This document shows, piece by piece, positions 43,708-52,116 of a DNA stretch of 64,000 nucleotides. The DNA comes from Azorhizobium sp943371865 (GTDB lineage Bacteria > Pseudomonadota > Alphaproteobacteria > Rhizobiales > Xanthobacteraceae), in contig NZ_CALRWL010000034.1 in assembly GCF_943371865.1 (NCBI RefSeq), positions 4,162 to 68,161 on the forward strand. Reading direction: 5' to 3'. Position numbers and translations under genes: made by a program. The stretch's first letter is position 1. Every line of letters begins with the position of its first letter. The notes below the pieces were generated by a model. The model was not told the DNA's origin and ran no database searches. It saw only the letters and a program-made list of their open reading frames with translations.

Positions 43708-45189
43708 ATGGCCGTTCAAGCATTCAAGACAGCACTTTGGGGAAAGCACGACGCGCTTGGCGCCGCTTCGATGTATCTTGATGATCTTCCAGCGGCGATC
43801 ATGTTGTGCGATCCGCAGAGTTTTCTGATCTGCTACGCGAATAAGAGTTCGATCGCGCTTCTCAAAACCATCCAGCATATCCTGCCGCTGCCCGCTGAAG
43901 ACATCATCGGCGCCTCCATCGACGTGTTCCACAAGGCGCCCGCGCATCAGCGCAAGTTGCTTGCCGATCCCCGCAACCTGCCGCATACGGCGGTGATCCG
44001 GGCCGGCGGCGAGGCGCTGGAGCTGAAGATCAATGCGGTTCGGGATGCACGCGGAACGTATCGTTATGCGCAGCTGAGCTGGAGTGTGGTCACCCAGGTT
44101 CTTGAGCAGCAGCGCAAGACCGAGAATCTCCTCAATATGATCGAGGAGATGCCCATCAATGTCATGACCTGTACGCTGGGCGACTTCCGCATCAACTATG
44201 CCAATCGCGCCAGTCTCGAGACGCTGCGGCGGATCGAGCAACATTTGCCGATCTCGGTGGACGAGCTGATCGGCTCCTCCATTGATGTGTTCCACAAAAA
44301 CCCATCGCACCAGCACCGGATGTTGTCGGATCCGTCCAATCTCCCCCATGTGGCGACCATCAAGGTCGGCCCCGAGTTTCTTCAGCTGCGGGTCTCGGCC
44401 ATGCGCGATGCGGCGCAGACCTATATCGGGCCGATGATCACGTGGTCGATCATGACCGAGAACGTGACCATGGCCACCAGTGTCACCGAGGTGGTCGGTT
44501 CGATGACCAACACGTCCGGCGAGATGCAATCGTCCAGTTCGCGTCTGCTGGAACTGACCGAGCACTCCGACCAGACCGCCTCGGCAGTGTCCGCGGCTGC
44601 GGTCGAGATGTCGGCCTCGTTCGACGAAATCTCCGGCCAGATCCGCCAGGCCACGGGCATGTCCCGCGATGCGGCCGACAAGGCGGTGGCTGCGGACGGT
44701 CTGGTGGGCGGCCTGGCCCAGAGCGTCGAGCGGATCGGCGCCATCACTTCGCTGATCGACAAGATCGCAGCGCAGACCAATCTGCTGGCGCTCAACGCCA
44801 CCATCGAGGCGGCGCGGGTAGGTGAGGCCGGCAAGGGCTTCGCGGTGGTCGCCCAGGAGGTGAAGGCCCTGGCGGTTCAGACGGCCAACGCCACCCAGGA
44901 CATCCGCCAGCAGGTGGAGACGGTGCAGAACGCCAGCGAAGCTGCGGCACGCGCTGTCTCCGACATCACCGGTAACGTCAGCCAGCTCAGCGACGTGTTC
45001 ATGGCCCTCTCCGCCGGCGTGGAGGAGCAGGTGGTCACCAACCGCTCGGTCAGCCAGATGATTACCGGCGTTTCCGACGCCACCGGCGAGATCCGCGGAG
45101 CGGCCATGGCCGTCCGGCGCATCGCCGACCAGGTCACCGGCTATGCCGGGCGGCTCACGGATGAAGTGGGGTCGCTGCTGAAGTCGTGA
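43708..45189 (+). CDS. Soluble methyl-accepting chemotaxis protein with two tandem PAS-like domains
   Basis: A 493-residue cytoplasmic chemoreceptor with no membrane segment or HAMP domain. Two repeated PAS-like domains occupy about 20-130 and 145-255. Each contains a near-identical motif: GASIDVFHKAPAHQRKLL with DPRNLPHTAV in the first, and GSSIDVFHKNPSHQHRML with DPSNLPHVAT in the second. The signalling domain (about 270-493) has IAAQTNLLALNATIEAARVG and GFAVVAQEVKALAVQT. The conserved histidines in the repeats could serve haem or flavin binding or packing; this is unproven. The ATG at 43708 follows AAGGGGGAAGCG. Confidence 0.9.
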   Translation: MAVQAFKTALWGKHDALGAASMYLDDLPAAIMLCDPQSFLICYANKSSIALLKTIQHILPLPAEDIIGASIDVFHKAPAHQRKLLADPRNLPHTAVIRAGGEALELKINAVRDARGTYRYAQLSWSVVTQVLEQQRKTENLLNMIEEMPINVMTCTLGDFRINYANRASLETLRRIEQHLPISVDELIGSSIDVFHKNPSHQHRMLSDPSNLPHVATIKVGPEFLQLRVSAMRDAAQTYIGPMITWSIMTENVTMATSVTEVVGSMTNTSGEMQSSSSRLLELTEHSDQTASAVSAAAVEMSASFDEISGQIRQATGMSRDAADKAVAADGLVGGLAQSVERIGAITSLIDKIAAQTNLLALNATIEAARVGEAGKGFAVVAQEVKALAVQTANATQDIRQQVETVQNASEAAARAVSDITGNVSQLSDVFMALSAGVEEQVVTNRSVSQMITGVSDATGEIRGAAMAVRRIADQVTGYAGRLTDEVGSLLKS

Positions 45190-45258
45190 GGGCAAAACGA
45201 GAGCGCGGTGGAACAAAAGCGACTGGGGGAGCTTGGGTGAGGACAGAAGGAGGGCCGT

Positions 45259-45801
45259 ATGCCCCTGTCCAATTCCAGTCCGCGCTCGCGCCCGCTCCTG
45301 GCCGTCATCATGATGGCCCTGATCGCCCTGTGCTGTGCGCAGCGCGCGTCAGCTCAATCGCCCGGGACTCTATCCGGCCCCGGCTTTCTGGAAACTGCGG
45401 CCATCTCCAACCTGTTCGAGTTGGAAACGAGCAAGCTGGCGCTGGCGCGCACCCAGTCGCCGCAGATTCGCGCCTTCGCGGACATGATGGTTGAAGACCA
45501 CACCAAGATCGCCGCCCGCCTCAAGCGCGCGGCCGCGGATGCCAAGGGCGACTTCACGTTCCCCACCGCCCTTGATGGCGAGCATGCCTCGCTGCTGGAG
45601 AAGCTCCGCGCCGCCTCCGGGCCTGCGTTCGATGCGCTTTATGTGCAGATCCAGACCACCGCCCACCAGCAGGCGGTCGGACTGTTCGGCGCCTTCGCCA
45701 ATGACGGTGACCAAACCGCGCTCAAGGCGTTTGCGGCCGAGACGCTGCCGATCATGCAAAATCACTTGGCGCAGGTGCTGAAGATCCAGGTGAAAACCTG
45801 A
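45259..45801 (+). CDS. Exported DUF4142 (ferritin-like fold) protein
   Basis: The 180-residue protein has a signal peptide (about 1-33, ending RASAQ) and a DUF4142 domain (about 40-178). The domain begins FLETAAISNLFELETSKLAL, continues with IRAFADMMVEDHTKIAARL, and ends with the typical LPIMQNHLAQVLKI. The family adopts a ferritin-like four-helix bundle; the biological role is unknown, with links to stress and envelope functions. It lies 69 bp after the soluble chemoreceptor and ends in a stem-loop shared with the convergent allA gene. Confidence 0.87.
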   Translation: MPLSNSSPRSRPLLAVIMMALIALCCAQRASAQSPGTLSGPGFLETAAISNLFELETSKLALARTQSPQIRAFADMMVEDHTKIAARLKRAAADAKGDFTFPTALDGEHASLLEKLRAASGPAFDALYVQIQTTAHQQAVGLFGAFANDGDQTALKAFAAETLPIMQNHLAQVLKIQVKT

Positions 45802-45818
45802 TCCGCAGGCTGCGGATC
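45800..45818. terminator. Compact bidirectional stem-loop over two stop codons
   Basis: GATCCGCA-GGC-TGCGGATC: a perfect 8-bp stem with a 3-nt loop that overlaps the stop codons of both convergent genes. It probably separates the two transcription units, although T-tracts are lacking. Confidence 0.5.
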
Positions 45819-46287
45819 ACGCGGTCACGGTGACGGGCACGACCTCGCGCAATTCCTCGTCGTCCGGTCCGCCGTCGCGCCACATGGTGAGCGTGAAGGC
45901 GGCGGGCTGGTCGAGCACCGTGAGCGGGAAGTGCCAGCAGCCCGCGGCCAGCGTAACTCCAGCGCCGGGGCCGGGTTGGAACACCCGCAGCGCCTCCATC
46001 TGTGGACCGCCATCGGGGGCGGTCGGGGCGACGATCACCAGCCACGGGGTCGTCGCCATGGGGATGAAGCTCTGCGAGGAAAAGCAGTGCCGCTCCATCA
46101 TGCTCACCGCCAGGGGCAGATCCACCGGCTTGGCGAAGGCCACCGACAGGCTCGGCTTGGCGCCGGGCCGCAGGTTCTCCAGCGGCCCGTCGAAATAATG
46201 CCGCGCGCCCGGCGTGGGCGGCGTCTGAATCACCCCGCCGAAGGGCGCGAACGCCGCGACGGTCAGCGGTTCGGCGCGGACGATCAT
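45817..46287 (-). CDS. allA: Ureidoglycolate lyase AllA
   Basis: Splits ureidoglycolate into glyoxylate and urea, the last carbon-releasing step of allantoin degradation. The 156-residue cupin-like protein shows FAPFGGVIQTP near the start, FSSQSFIPMATTPWLVIVAP in the middle, and AGCWHFPLTVLDQPAAF near the end, where His contributes to the active site. Length fits the family (about 160). The start overlaps the stop of the upstream M20 hydrolase by 4 bp. It is the last gene of the nine-gene operon, and its presence points to a ureide as substrate or intermediate. Confidence 0.9.
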   Translation of the reverse strand: MIVRAEPLTVAAFAPFGGVIQTPPTPGARHYFDGPLENLRPGAKPSLSVAFAKPVDLPLAVSMMERHCFSSQSFIPMATTPWLVIVAPTAPDGGPQMEALRVFQPGPGAGVTLAAGCWHFPLTVLDQPAAFTLTMWRDGGPDDEELREVVPVTVTA

Positions 46288-47543
46288 GCCGCCTTCGCCA
46301 CGCCGGCCAATGCCAGCACTGCGTGCAGGAGGACGTTGGCGCCGGCGACGCAGTCGTCCTTGGTGGCGTCCTCCAGCTCATTGTGGCTGAGGCCGTCCTT
46401 GCACGGCACGAAGATCATCGCCGCAGGCATCTTGGTGGCGAGGTTGAAGGCATCGTGCCCGGCGCCAGACACCATGGGTCGGTTGGAATAGCCCAGCGCA
46501 TTGGCAGCCTCGCGCACGGCGCCGATCACCTTGGCGTCGAAATGGGTGGGCTCCTTGCGCCAGATGGTCTCCAGCTGGATGTCGACCTTCGGGCGGCGGC
46601 TGGCGATATCCGCCAACACGGCGGCGAGCCCGGTCTCCAGAGCCTTCAGCGTCTCGGCTTCGGGCGAGCGAAACTCCGCCGAGAAGATCACATCGCCGGG
46701 AATCACATTGCGCGAGGCGTTGACAATGGTGACCTCGCCCACGGTTCCAACCGCATTCGGCCCCAAGTCTCGCGCCAGCCGCTCCACCGCCAGCACGATT
46801 TCGGCAAAGGCCGCCAGCGCGTCGCGGCGCAGGGGCATGGGGGTGGAGCCCGCATGGCTCTCGAAGCCGGTGATGCGGCCGTCATACCAGACGATGCCCT
46901 GGCCATGCTCCACCACGCCGATGGTCTTGCCCTCGGCCTCCAGGATCGGCCCCTGCTCGATATGCAGTTCCACGAAGGCACCGAACGGCTGCGCGCCCAC
47001 AGCTTCTGCCCCGGCATAGCCGATGCTGTTGAGCGCCTGCGCGACGGTGACGCCCTCGGCGTCGGTGCGGGCCAAGATATTCTCCACCGTGAAGTCGCCC
47101 ACATAGGCTGCCGAGCCCATCATGGCCGGGGCGAAGCGGGAGCCTTCCTCATTGGTCCAGTTGGCGACGCACAAGGGCGCGTCGGTCTCGATGCCGGCGT
47201 CATTCAAGGTGCGCAACACTTCCAGCGCGGCCAGCGTGCCGAGCACGCCGTCGAACTTGCCGCCGGTGGGCTGGGTGTCCAGATGCGAGCCGAAGCCCAC
47301 GGGCAGCTTGGAGCCATCACGGCCGGGACGCAGCGCGAACATATTGCCCAGCGCATCCACGGTGACGGTGCAGCCGGCGGCTTCGCAGGCGGCGCGGAAC
47401 CAGTCGCGCACCGTCTTGTCTTCCGGGCTCAGGGTCAGACGGCGCACGCCGCCCTTGGGCGTGCCGCCGAACTGGGCGGTCTCCAGGATGGTGCCCCACA
47501 GACGGTCGGCATGGATCTGGAGATTGGACGGCGCATCACGCAT
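46284..47543 (-). CDS. M20-family amidohydrolase (allantoate / N-carbamoyl-amino acid hydrolase type)
   Basis: A metal-dependent amidase of 419 residues that probably releases ammonia and CO2 from an N-carbamoyl or ureide substrate. Metal ligands are visible in FGSHLDTQPTGGKFDG (His, Asp), NWTNEEGSRF (Glu), ELHIEQGPILE (His) and SGAGHDAFNLA (His). The dimerisation domain sits at about 210-325 with TGFESHAGSTPM. It cannot be told from sequence whether it acts on allantoate, ureidoglycolate, N-carbamoyl amino acids or beta-ureidopropionate. Coupling to allA and to an ABC importer favours a ureide. The ATG at 47543 shares a base with the preceding stop (TGATG). Confidence 0.9.
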   Translation of the reverse strand: MRDAPSNLQIHADRLWGTILETAQFGGTPKGGVRRLTLSPEDKTVRDWFRAACEAAGCTVTVDALGNMFALRPGRDGSKLPVGFGSHLDTQPTGGKFDGVLGTLAALEVLRTLNDAGIETDAPLCVANWTNEEGSRFAPAMMGSAAYVGDFTVENILARTDAEGVTVAQALNSIGYAGAEAVGAQPFGAFVELHIEQGPILEAEGKTIGVVEHGQGIVWYDGRITGFESHAGSTPMPLRRDALAAFAEIVLAVERLARDLGPNAVGTVGEVTIVNASRNVIPGDVIFSAEFRSPEAETLKALETGLAAVLADIASRRPKVDIQLETIWRKEPTHFDAKVIGAVREAANALGYSNRPMVSGAGHDAFNLATKMPAAMIFVPCKDGLSHNELEDATKDDCVAGANVLLHAVLALAGVAKAA

Positions 47544-48553
47544 CAGGTCACCGGAACGGTTTCTTGGGCCAGAACGCATCTTACGATCCGGCCGGGGCTG
47601 AGTTCTACCGGCGCAGGCAAGCGTTCCTGGCAGACCGGCATTGCAAAAGTGCAGCGCGGAGCAAACGAGCAGGCGTTCGGTTTTTCCGCCAAGGAGGGCG
47701 GCGTGCCGGGAATGGTCTCCAGCCGTGCCCCGCGCTTGGCGCCATGGACGGTGGAGGCCAGCAGGCCGCGCGGATAGGGGTGCTTGGGCGCGCGCACGAT
47801 CTCCGACATGGTGCCGGTCTCGACGATCTGCCCCGCATACATCACCGCCACCCGGTCGCAGATTTCGATGGCGACGCCGATGTCATGGGTGACGAAGATC
47901 ACCGACATGCCCAGTTCCCGCTGCAACTCGCGCAGCAGCAGCAGGATCTGGATCTGCACCGTGGCATCGAGCGCGGTGGTGGGCTCGTCCGCCAGCAGGA
48001 TCTTGGGCTTGCAGGCGAGTGCCAGCGCGATCATGGCCCGCTGGCGCATGCCGCCGGACATCTCGTGGGGATAGGCATCCAGCCGCCGCTTGGCGGAGGG
48101 GATGCGCACCAGTTCCAGCATTTCCAGCGCGCGGGCGCGGCCCGCCGCCTGGCTGGCGCCTTCGTGGCGCACCACGGATTCGGTGATCTGATCGCCAATG
48201 GTATAGACCGGGTCCAGCGCCAGCGCCGGCTCCTGGAAGATCATGGAAATGGTGCGCCCACGGAACGCGGAGAGCGTGTCGTCGTCCATGGCCAGCACGT
48301 CCTGCCCGGCCACGCGGACCCGCCCGGCGATCTGGGTGCGCTTCTTCGGCAAGAGGCGCATGAGCGCGCGCAAGGTCACGCTCTTGCCGGAGCCGGATTC
48401 GCCCAGCAGGCCCAGCACCTGGCCTTCCGGCAAAGTGAGGGAGACGTCATTCACCGCATGCACCGTGCGTTCGCCGGTGAAGCGGATGGTGAGGTTTTCC
48501 AGCTCCACCAGCGGGGCGGGCGGGGGCGTCGGGACGAGGGGCGAGAGGCTCAT
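47543..48553 (-). CDS. Peptide-type ABC transporter ATP-binding protein (DppD-like)
   Basis: Energises the importer encoded in this operon. Its 336 residues include Walker A GESGSGKS (about 53-60), Q-loop FQEPALALDP, signature MSGGMRQR, Walker B ILLADEPTTALD and the switch His in VTHDIGVAIE. The C-terminal oligopeptide-transporter extension carries CSFAPRCTFAMPVCQERLP. It starts at ATG 48553, overlapping the amidase stop by 4 bp. The partner ATPase lies upstream, separated by the amidase and AtzG-like genes, an unusual interleaving that ties transport to hydrolysis. Confidence 0.94.
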   Translation of the reverse strand: MSLSPLVPTPPPAPLVELENLTIRFTGERTVHAVNDVSLTLPEGQVLGLLGESGSGKSVTLRALMRLLPKKRTQIAGRVRVAGQDVLAMDDDTLSAFRGRTISMIFQEPALALDPVYTIGDQITESVVRHEGASQAAGRARALEMLELVRIPSAKRRLDAYPHEMSGGMRQRAMIALALACKPKILLADEPTTALDATVQIQILLLLRELQRELGMSVIFVTHDIGVAIEICDRVAVMYAGQIVETGTMSEIVRAPKHPYPRGLLASTVHGAKRGARLETIPGTPPSLAEKPNACSFAPRCTFAMPVCQERLPAPVELSPGRIVRCVLAQETVPVT

Positions 48554-49980
48554 GCGGGCAGCTCCGGCATGGCGAGATGGAAATCGGTGGCGCGCTGGAA
48601 TTCCGCGCCGATGCGCAGCAGCACGTCCTCGGCGAAAGGCCGCCCGATGAATTGCAGCCCGATGGGCAATCCCTTGGACGCGCGCCCGGCCGGCACCACC
48701 AGCGAGGGCAGGCCGAGATAGTTCACCGGACGGGTGAAGCGGGTGATGCCCTGGATCACCGCTTCCGCATTGAGGCTGGCGCCCACGTCGCTTTCGGCGA
48801 GACTCGGGGCCGGGCTGGGGCAGACCGGTGCCAGCACCGCATCCACGCCCGCCACCGCCGCCAGATGGGCGGCCAGCGCCGGGCCGCGCCAGCGCAGCGC
48901 TTCCATGTAGGTCACGCCCGCATAGGCAAAGCCGTTTTCGATCCGGGCGCGCACCTGGGCGCCGTAATCCTGCGGCCGCTCCAGCAGCCAGGGCTTGTGG
49001 AAGGCGGCGGCCTCCACGGACAGCAGCACCTGCGAGGCGGCGGAGAGTTGCTTCTGGTCCGGCAAGGTGACGGGAACCACCCGGGCGCCTTCCCGCGTCA
49101 GGGTGGCGATGGTGTTGTCCAGCACCGCACCGGTTTCGCCGTCGAGGCCTTCCACATAGAAGTCGGTGGGGATGCCGATGGTGATGCCGGCCAAGGTGCC
49201 GCGCGTCGCCGCCATATAATCGGGAATTGGGCCGCCGATGCAGGTGGGGTCCCGCGGGTCGGCGCCGGCCATGAGGCTCATCAGCAAGGCAGCGTCTTCC
49301 ACTGACCGGGTGAGCACGCCCACCGTGTCCAGCGAGTGCGACAGCGGCATGGCGCCCGCGCGACTGATGCGGCCCACCGTGGTCTTCAGCCCGGTGATGC
49401 CGCAGAAATGCGCCGGCATGCGCACCGAGCCGCCGGTGTCGGAGCCGAGCGCCGCATAAGTGAGCCGCGCCGCCACCGCCGCGCCCGAGCCGGAGGACGA
49501 TCCGCCCGGCGCATGGGCGACGTTCCAGGGATTGTGGCAGTCGCCGAAGTGCACATTGTGGCCGGTGGGGCCATAAGCGAATTCCACCATGTGCAAGGTG
49601 CCGAGCCGCACCGTGCCCGCCGCCTTCAGCCGCGCCAGAGCGGTGGAGGTGGTGTCCGGCACGAAGTCGCAGCGGATCTTGGAGCCGCAGGTGCACACCT
49701 TGCCGGCGTCGTAGAACATGTCCTTGTGGGCGAGCGGCACGCCATGCAGCGGGCCGGTGCTTTCGCCCTTGGCCAGGGCCGCATCCGCCACATCGGCAGC
49801 GGCGAGGGCGGCCTCGTCCTCCCGCGAAATGAAGGCGTTGAGGTGGGGCTCCCACAGCGCGGTGCGGTCCAGGCAGGCCTGTGTCGCCTCGCGGGACGAC
49901 ACCTGCTTGGCGGCGATAGCGGCGGCGACCTCGGTGAGGCTCAGGGTTGCGAGATCGGTGGGAAGTGAGCGGGGGCTCAT
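48550..49980 (-). CDS. Amidase-signature family amidase (AtzE/GatA-like)
   Basis: A 476-residue amidase that hydrolyses an amide by a Ser-Ser-Lys triad. Lys86 is in PLAHKDMFY, cis-Ser161 in APGGSSSGSG and nucleophile Ser185 in LGSDTGGSVRMP. GatA-specific partners are absent, so tRNA amidation is unlikely. A 70-residue AtzG-like protein is encoded directly upstream with a 4-bp overlap, as for the 1-carboxybiuret hydrolase AtzE of cyanuric acid degradation, which needs AtzG. AtzD, AtzF and AtzH are not seen, so the substrate here is probably another amide imported by the operon's transporter. Open frame upstream of ATG 49980 is not part of this protein. Confidence 0.9.
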   Translation of the reverse strand: MSPRSLPTDLATLSLTEVAAAIAAKQVSSREATQACLDRTALWEPHLNAFISREDEAALAAADVADAALAKGESTGPLHGVPLAHKDMFYDAGKVCTCGSKIRCDFVPDTTSTALARLKAAGTVRLGTLHMVEFAYGPTGHNVHFGDCHNPWNVAHAPGGSSSGSGAAVAARLTYAALGSDTGGSVRMPAHFCGITGLKTTVGRISRAGAMPLSHSLDTVGVLTRSVEDAALLMSLMAGADPRDPTCIGGPIPDYMAATRGTLAGITIGIPTDFYVEGLDGETGAVLDNTIATLTREGARVVPVTLPDQKQLSAASQVLLSVEAAAFHKPWLLERPQDYGAQVRARIENGFAYAGVTYMEALRWRGPALAAHLAAVAGVDAVLAPVCPSPAPSLAESDVGASLNAEAVIQGITRFTRPVNYLGLPSLVVPAGRASKGLPIGLQFIGRPFAEDVLLRIGAEFQRATDFHLAMPELPA

Positions 49981-50189
49981 TTGGCGGCTCCCACCGACTG
50001 CTGGGCGGCGAGAAAGTCGGACGGATCCAGATCGAACGGCAGATGTGCGGTCACCGGGGCGAAGGTCTGCAACGCCGGGGTGATGGCGACCGCGATGCGT
50101 GCCGCCGTCTCCGGTGAGAGCGCGAGGCCGGCGGTGCGTGCGGTGGCAGCCACGTCGTCGGTGGTGGGGGCGAGCGGGGAGGGGCTCAT
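49977..50189 (-). CDS. AtzG-like (DUF4089-type) small amidase subunit
   Basis: A 70-residue protein beginning MSPSPLAPTTDDVAATARTA and containing a helical ALTPETAARIA-like segment (here LALSPETAARIAVAITPALQ) and a C-terminal LDPSDFLAAQ. The size, the helical pattern and the position immediately before an amidase gene match AtzG-like proteins, which resemble GatC and wrap around the amidase to stabilise it. The first match rests on pattern and context rather than a search. It overlaps the ATPase gene upstream and the amidase gene downstream by 4 bp each, so equal translation of subunit and enzyme is likely. Confidence 0.72.
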   Translation of the reverse strand: MSPSPLAPTTDDVAATARTAGLALSPETAARIAVAITPALQTFAPVTAHLPFDLDPSDFLAAQQSVGAAK

Positions 50190-51226
50190 GCGGCGGCCTT
50201 CTCGTTAGACGGCGCCCGCGTGTGGCCGGAACCGGGAATGACCATGTGGCAGGCGGCCTGATGGCCGCTCTCATCCACGGACGAGAGTTTGGGGGAGGTG
50301 GAGATGCACACGTCCTCGCAGAAGCCGCAGCGGGTGTGGAAGCGGCAGCCGGAGGGCGGGTCGATTGGATTGGGCGGATCGCCGGTGATGGGGGCGGTCT
50401 GGGTGCGGTTGTCCGGATCGCTGGCCGGCATGGCCGCCAGCAGCGCCCGCGTATAGGGATGGGCGGGGCCGTCCCACACCGCGTCCACCGGACCCAGCTC
50501 CACCACCTCGCCCAGATACATCACCAGCACCCGGTCGGAGATGTAGCGCACCACATTCAGATCGTGGCTGATGAACAGATAGGTGAGGCCGAACTCGCGC
50601 TTGAGATCCACCAGCAGGTTCAGCACCTGGGCTTCCACCGACTTGTCCAGCGCCGACACCGCCTCATCGAGGATGACGAGGCGGGGGCTCAGCGCCAAGG
50701 CACGGGCGATGTTGACCCGCTGGCGCTGGCCGCCGGAGACTTCGTGCGGATAGCGGTTGGCAAAGGTCTCGGGCTTGAGACCGACCTTATTGAGCAGATC
50801 GCGCGCCAAGATGCGGGCCTCGCCATCGCCCATGCCGTGGACCTTGGGGCCGAAGGCGATGCTCTCCTCGATGGTCAGGCGCGGATTGAGCGAGGCATAG
50901 CTGTCCTGGAACACCATCTGCATGGCCCGGCGCAGCTCGCGCAGGCTCATGGCCTCGCCGACCAACTGGCCGTCGAAGACGATCTCGCCGGCATTTCGGG
51001 GCATGAGCTGCATTAGCAGGCGTGCGGTGGTGGACTTGCCGCAGCCGCTCTCGCCGACGATGCCCACGGTCTCGCCCTTGGCCACCGCGAACGACACGTC
51101 GTCCACCGCGCGCACGGTCTTCTTCTTGGCGAACAAGCCGCCGCCCACGGGGAAATGCTTGGTGAGGCTTTTGACCTCCAGGAGCGGCTGGGCAACGCCG
51201 CCCAAGTCTTCGATGGGCTCCAGCAT
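50186..51226 (-). CDS. Peptide-type ABC transporter ATP-binding protein (DppF-like)
   Basis: The second ATPase of the importer, 346 residues. It shows the lead-in VKSLTKHFPVGGGLFAKKK typical of DppF/OppF, Walker A GESGCGKST, signature VSGGQRQRVNIARAL, Walker B LVILDEAVSALD and the switch His in FISHDLNVVRY. The C-terminal extension has FHTRCGFCEDVC. It starts at ATG 51226, one base after the stop of the permease gene, and overlaps the AtzG-like gene by 4 bp. Confidence 0.94.
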   Translation of the reverse strand: MLEPIEDLGGVAQPLLEVKSLTKHFPVGGGLFAKKKTVRAVDDVSFAVAKGETVGIVGESGCGKSTTARLLMQLMPRNAGEIVFDGQLVGEAMSLRELRRAMQMVFQDSYASLNPRLTIEESIAFGPKVHGMGDGEARILARDLLNKVGLKPETFANRYPHEVSGGQRQRVNIARALALSPRLVILDEAVSALDKSVEAQVLNLLVDLKREFGLTYLFISHDLNVVRYISDRVLVMYLGEVVELGPVDAVWDGPAHPYTRALLAAMPASDPDNRTQTAPITGDPPNPIDPPSGCRFHTRCGFCEDVCISTSPKLSSVDESGHQAACHMVIPGSGHTRAPSNEKAAA

Positions 51227-51227
51227 G

Positions 51228-52112
51228 TCAGTTCCTGATGTCCATGGCGCTGCGCAGGCCGTCGCTCAGCAGGTTGAAGCAGATGGAAACGGCGAAGATC
51301 ATCACGCCGGGCATGGCCGCCACCCACGGGTTCACATAGATGGCGGTGCGCAGGGTGTTGAGCATCAGGCCCCATTCCGGCTCCGGCGGCTTGGTGCCGA
51401 GGCCGAGGAAGGACAGGCCCGCGGCCAGGATCATGGAGACCGAGATCAGCCCCGTCGCATAGACGAAGATGGGGCCGAGCACATTGCCCAGCATGTGCAC
51501 ACGCATGATGGTCAGCGCATCGGCGCCGGAGGCGCGGGCGGCATCCACGAAATCCAGATTGCGCACGCCGGTGGTGACGCTCTCCGCCACGCGGGTGATC
51601 TGCGGCACGAACACCACGGTGAGCGAGACGATGGAATTGACCACGCCCGCACCCAGCACGCCGGAAATGGCGATGGCCAGCAGCACCGAGGGGAAGGCAT
51701 AGAACACGTCGATGGTGCGCATGATGGCGGTGTTGAGCCAGCCGCCCGCATAGCCGGCCACCAGCCCCAAGGTGGTGCCGATGCCGAACGCCAGCACCAC
51801 CGGCAGGATGCCGATCAGCAGTGACAGCCGCCCGCCATAGATCAGCCGGGAGAGCATGTCGCGGCCCAGTTCGTCGGTACCGAGCGGATAGCCGGGCGTG
51901 CCGATGTGCCGGAGCCGGCGCACCATGGAGCCCTGGTAGGGGTCGGCCAGATGCAGATAGGGGGCGAAGATCGCCGCCAGCAGGATGGCCAGCAGCAGCA
52001 AGGCGCAGACCATGCTGACCTTGTCGCGGGAGAGCCGGCGCATCACGGTGGACCAGTAGCCGCGCGCATTGCGCACCGGGGCCACCTGGAGCGAGGTGTC
52101 GATCGCGGTCAT
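51228..52112 (-). CDS. Peptide-type ABC transporter permease (DppC-like)
   Basis: A 294-residue inner-membrane subunit. It has an N-terminal segment ending in one helix (about 33-53), then LADPYQGSMVRRLRHIGTPG with GTDELGRDMLSRLIYGGRLSL, the characteristic DppC/OppC opening. Five further helices follow. The EAA coupling motif is DAARASGADALTIMRVHMLGN. It follows the DppB-like gene after 4 bp and is paired with it in the translocation pore. Confidence 0.94.
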   Translation of the reverse strand: MTAIDTSLQVAPVRNARGYWSTVMRRLSRDKVSMVCALLLLAILLAAIFAPYLHLADPYQGSMVRRLRHIGTPGYPLGTDELGRDMLSRLIYGGRLSLLIGILPVVLAFGIGTTLGLVAGYAGGWLNTAIMRTIDVFYAFPSVLLAIAISGVLGAGVVNSIVSLTVVFVPQITRVAESVTTGVRNLDFVDAARASGADALTIMRVHMLGNVLGPIFVYATGLISVSMILAAGLSFLGLGTKPPEPEWGLMLNTLRTAIYVNPWVAAMPGVMIFAVSICFNLLSDGLRSAMDIRN

Positions 52113-52116
52113 GGGG

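Noticed and set aside
47543..49855. Very long open frame running from the DppD-like gene into the amidase region
   Set aside because: Only the part from 48553 downstream resembles an ATPase. The upstream part is a shifted reading of the amidase gene.
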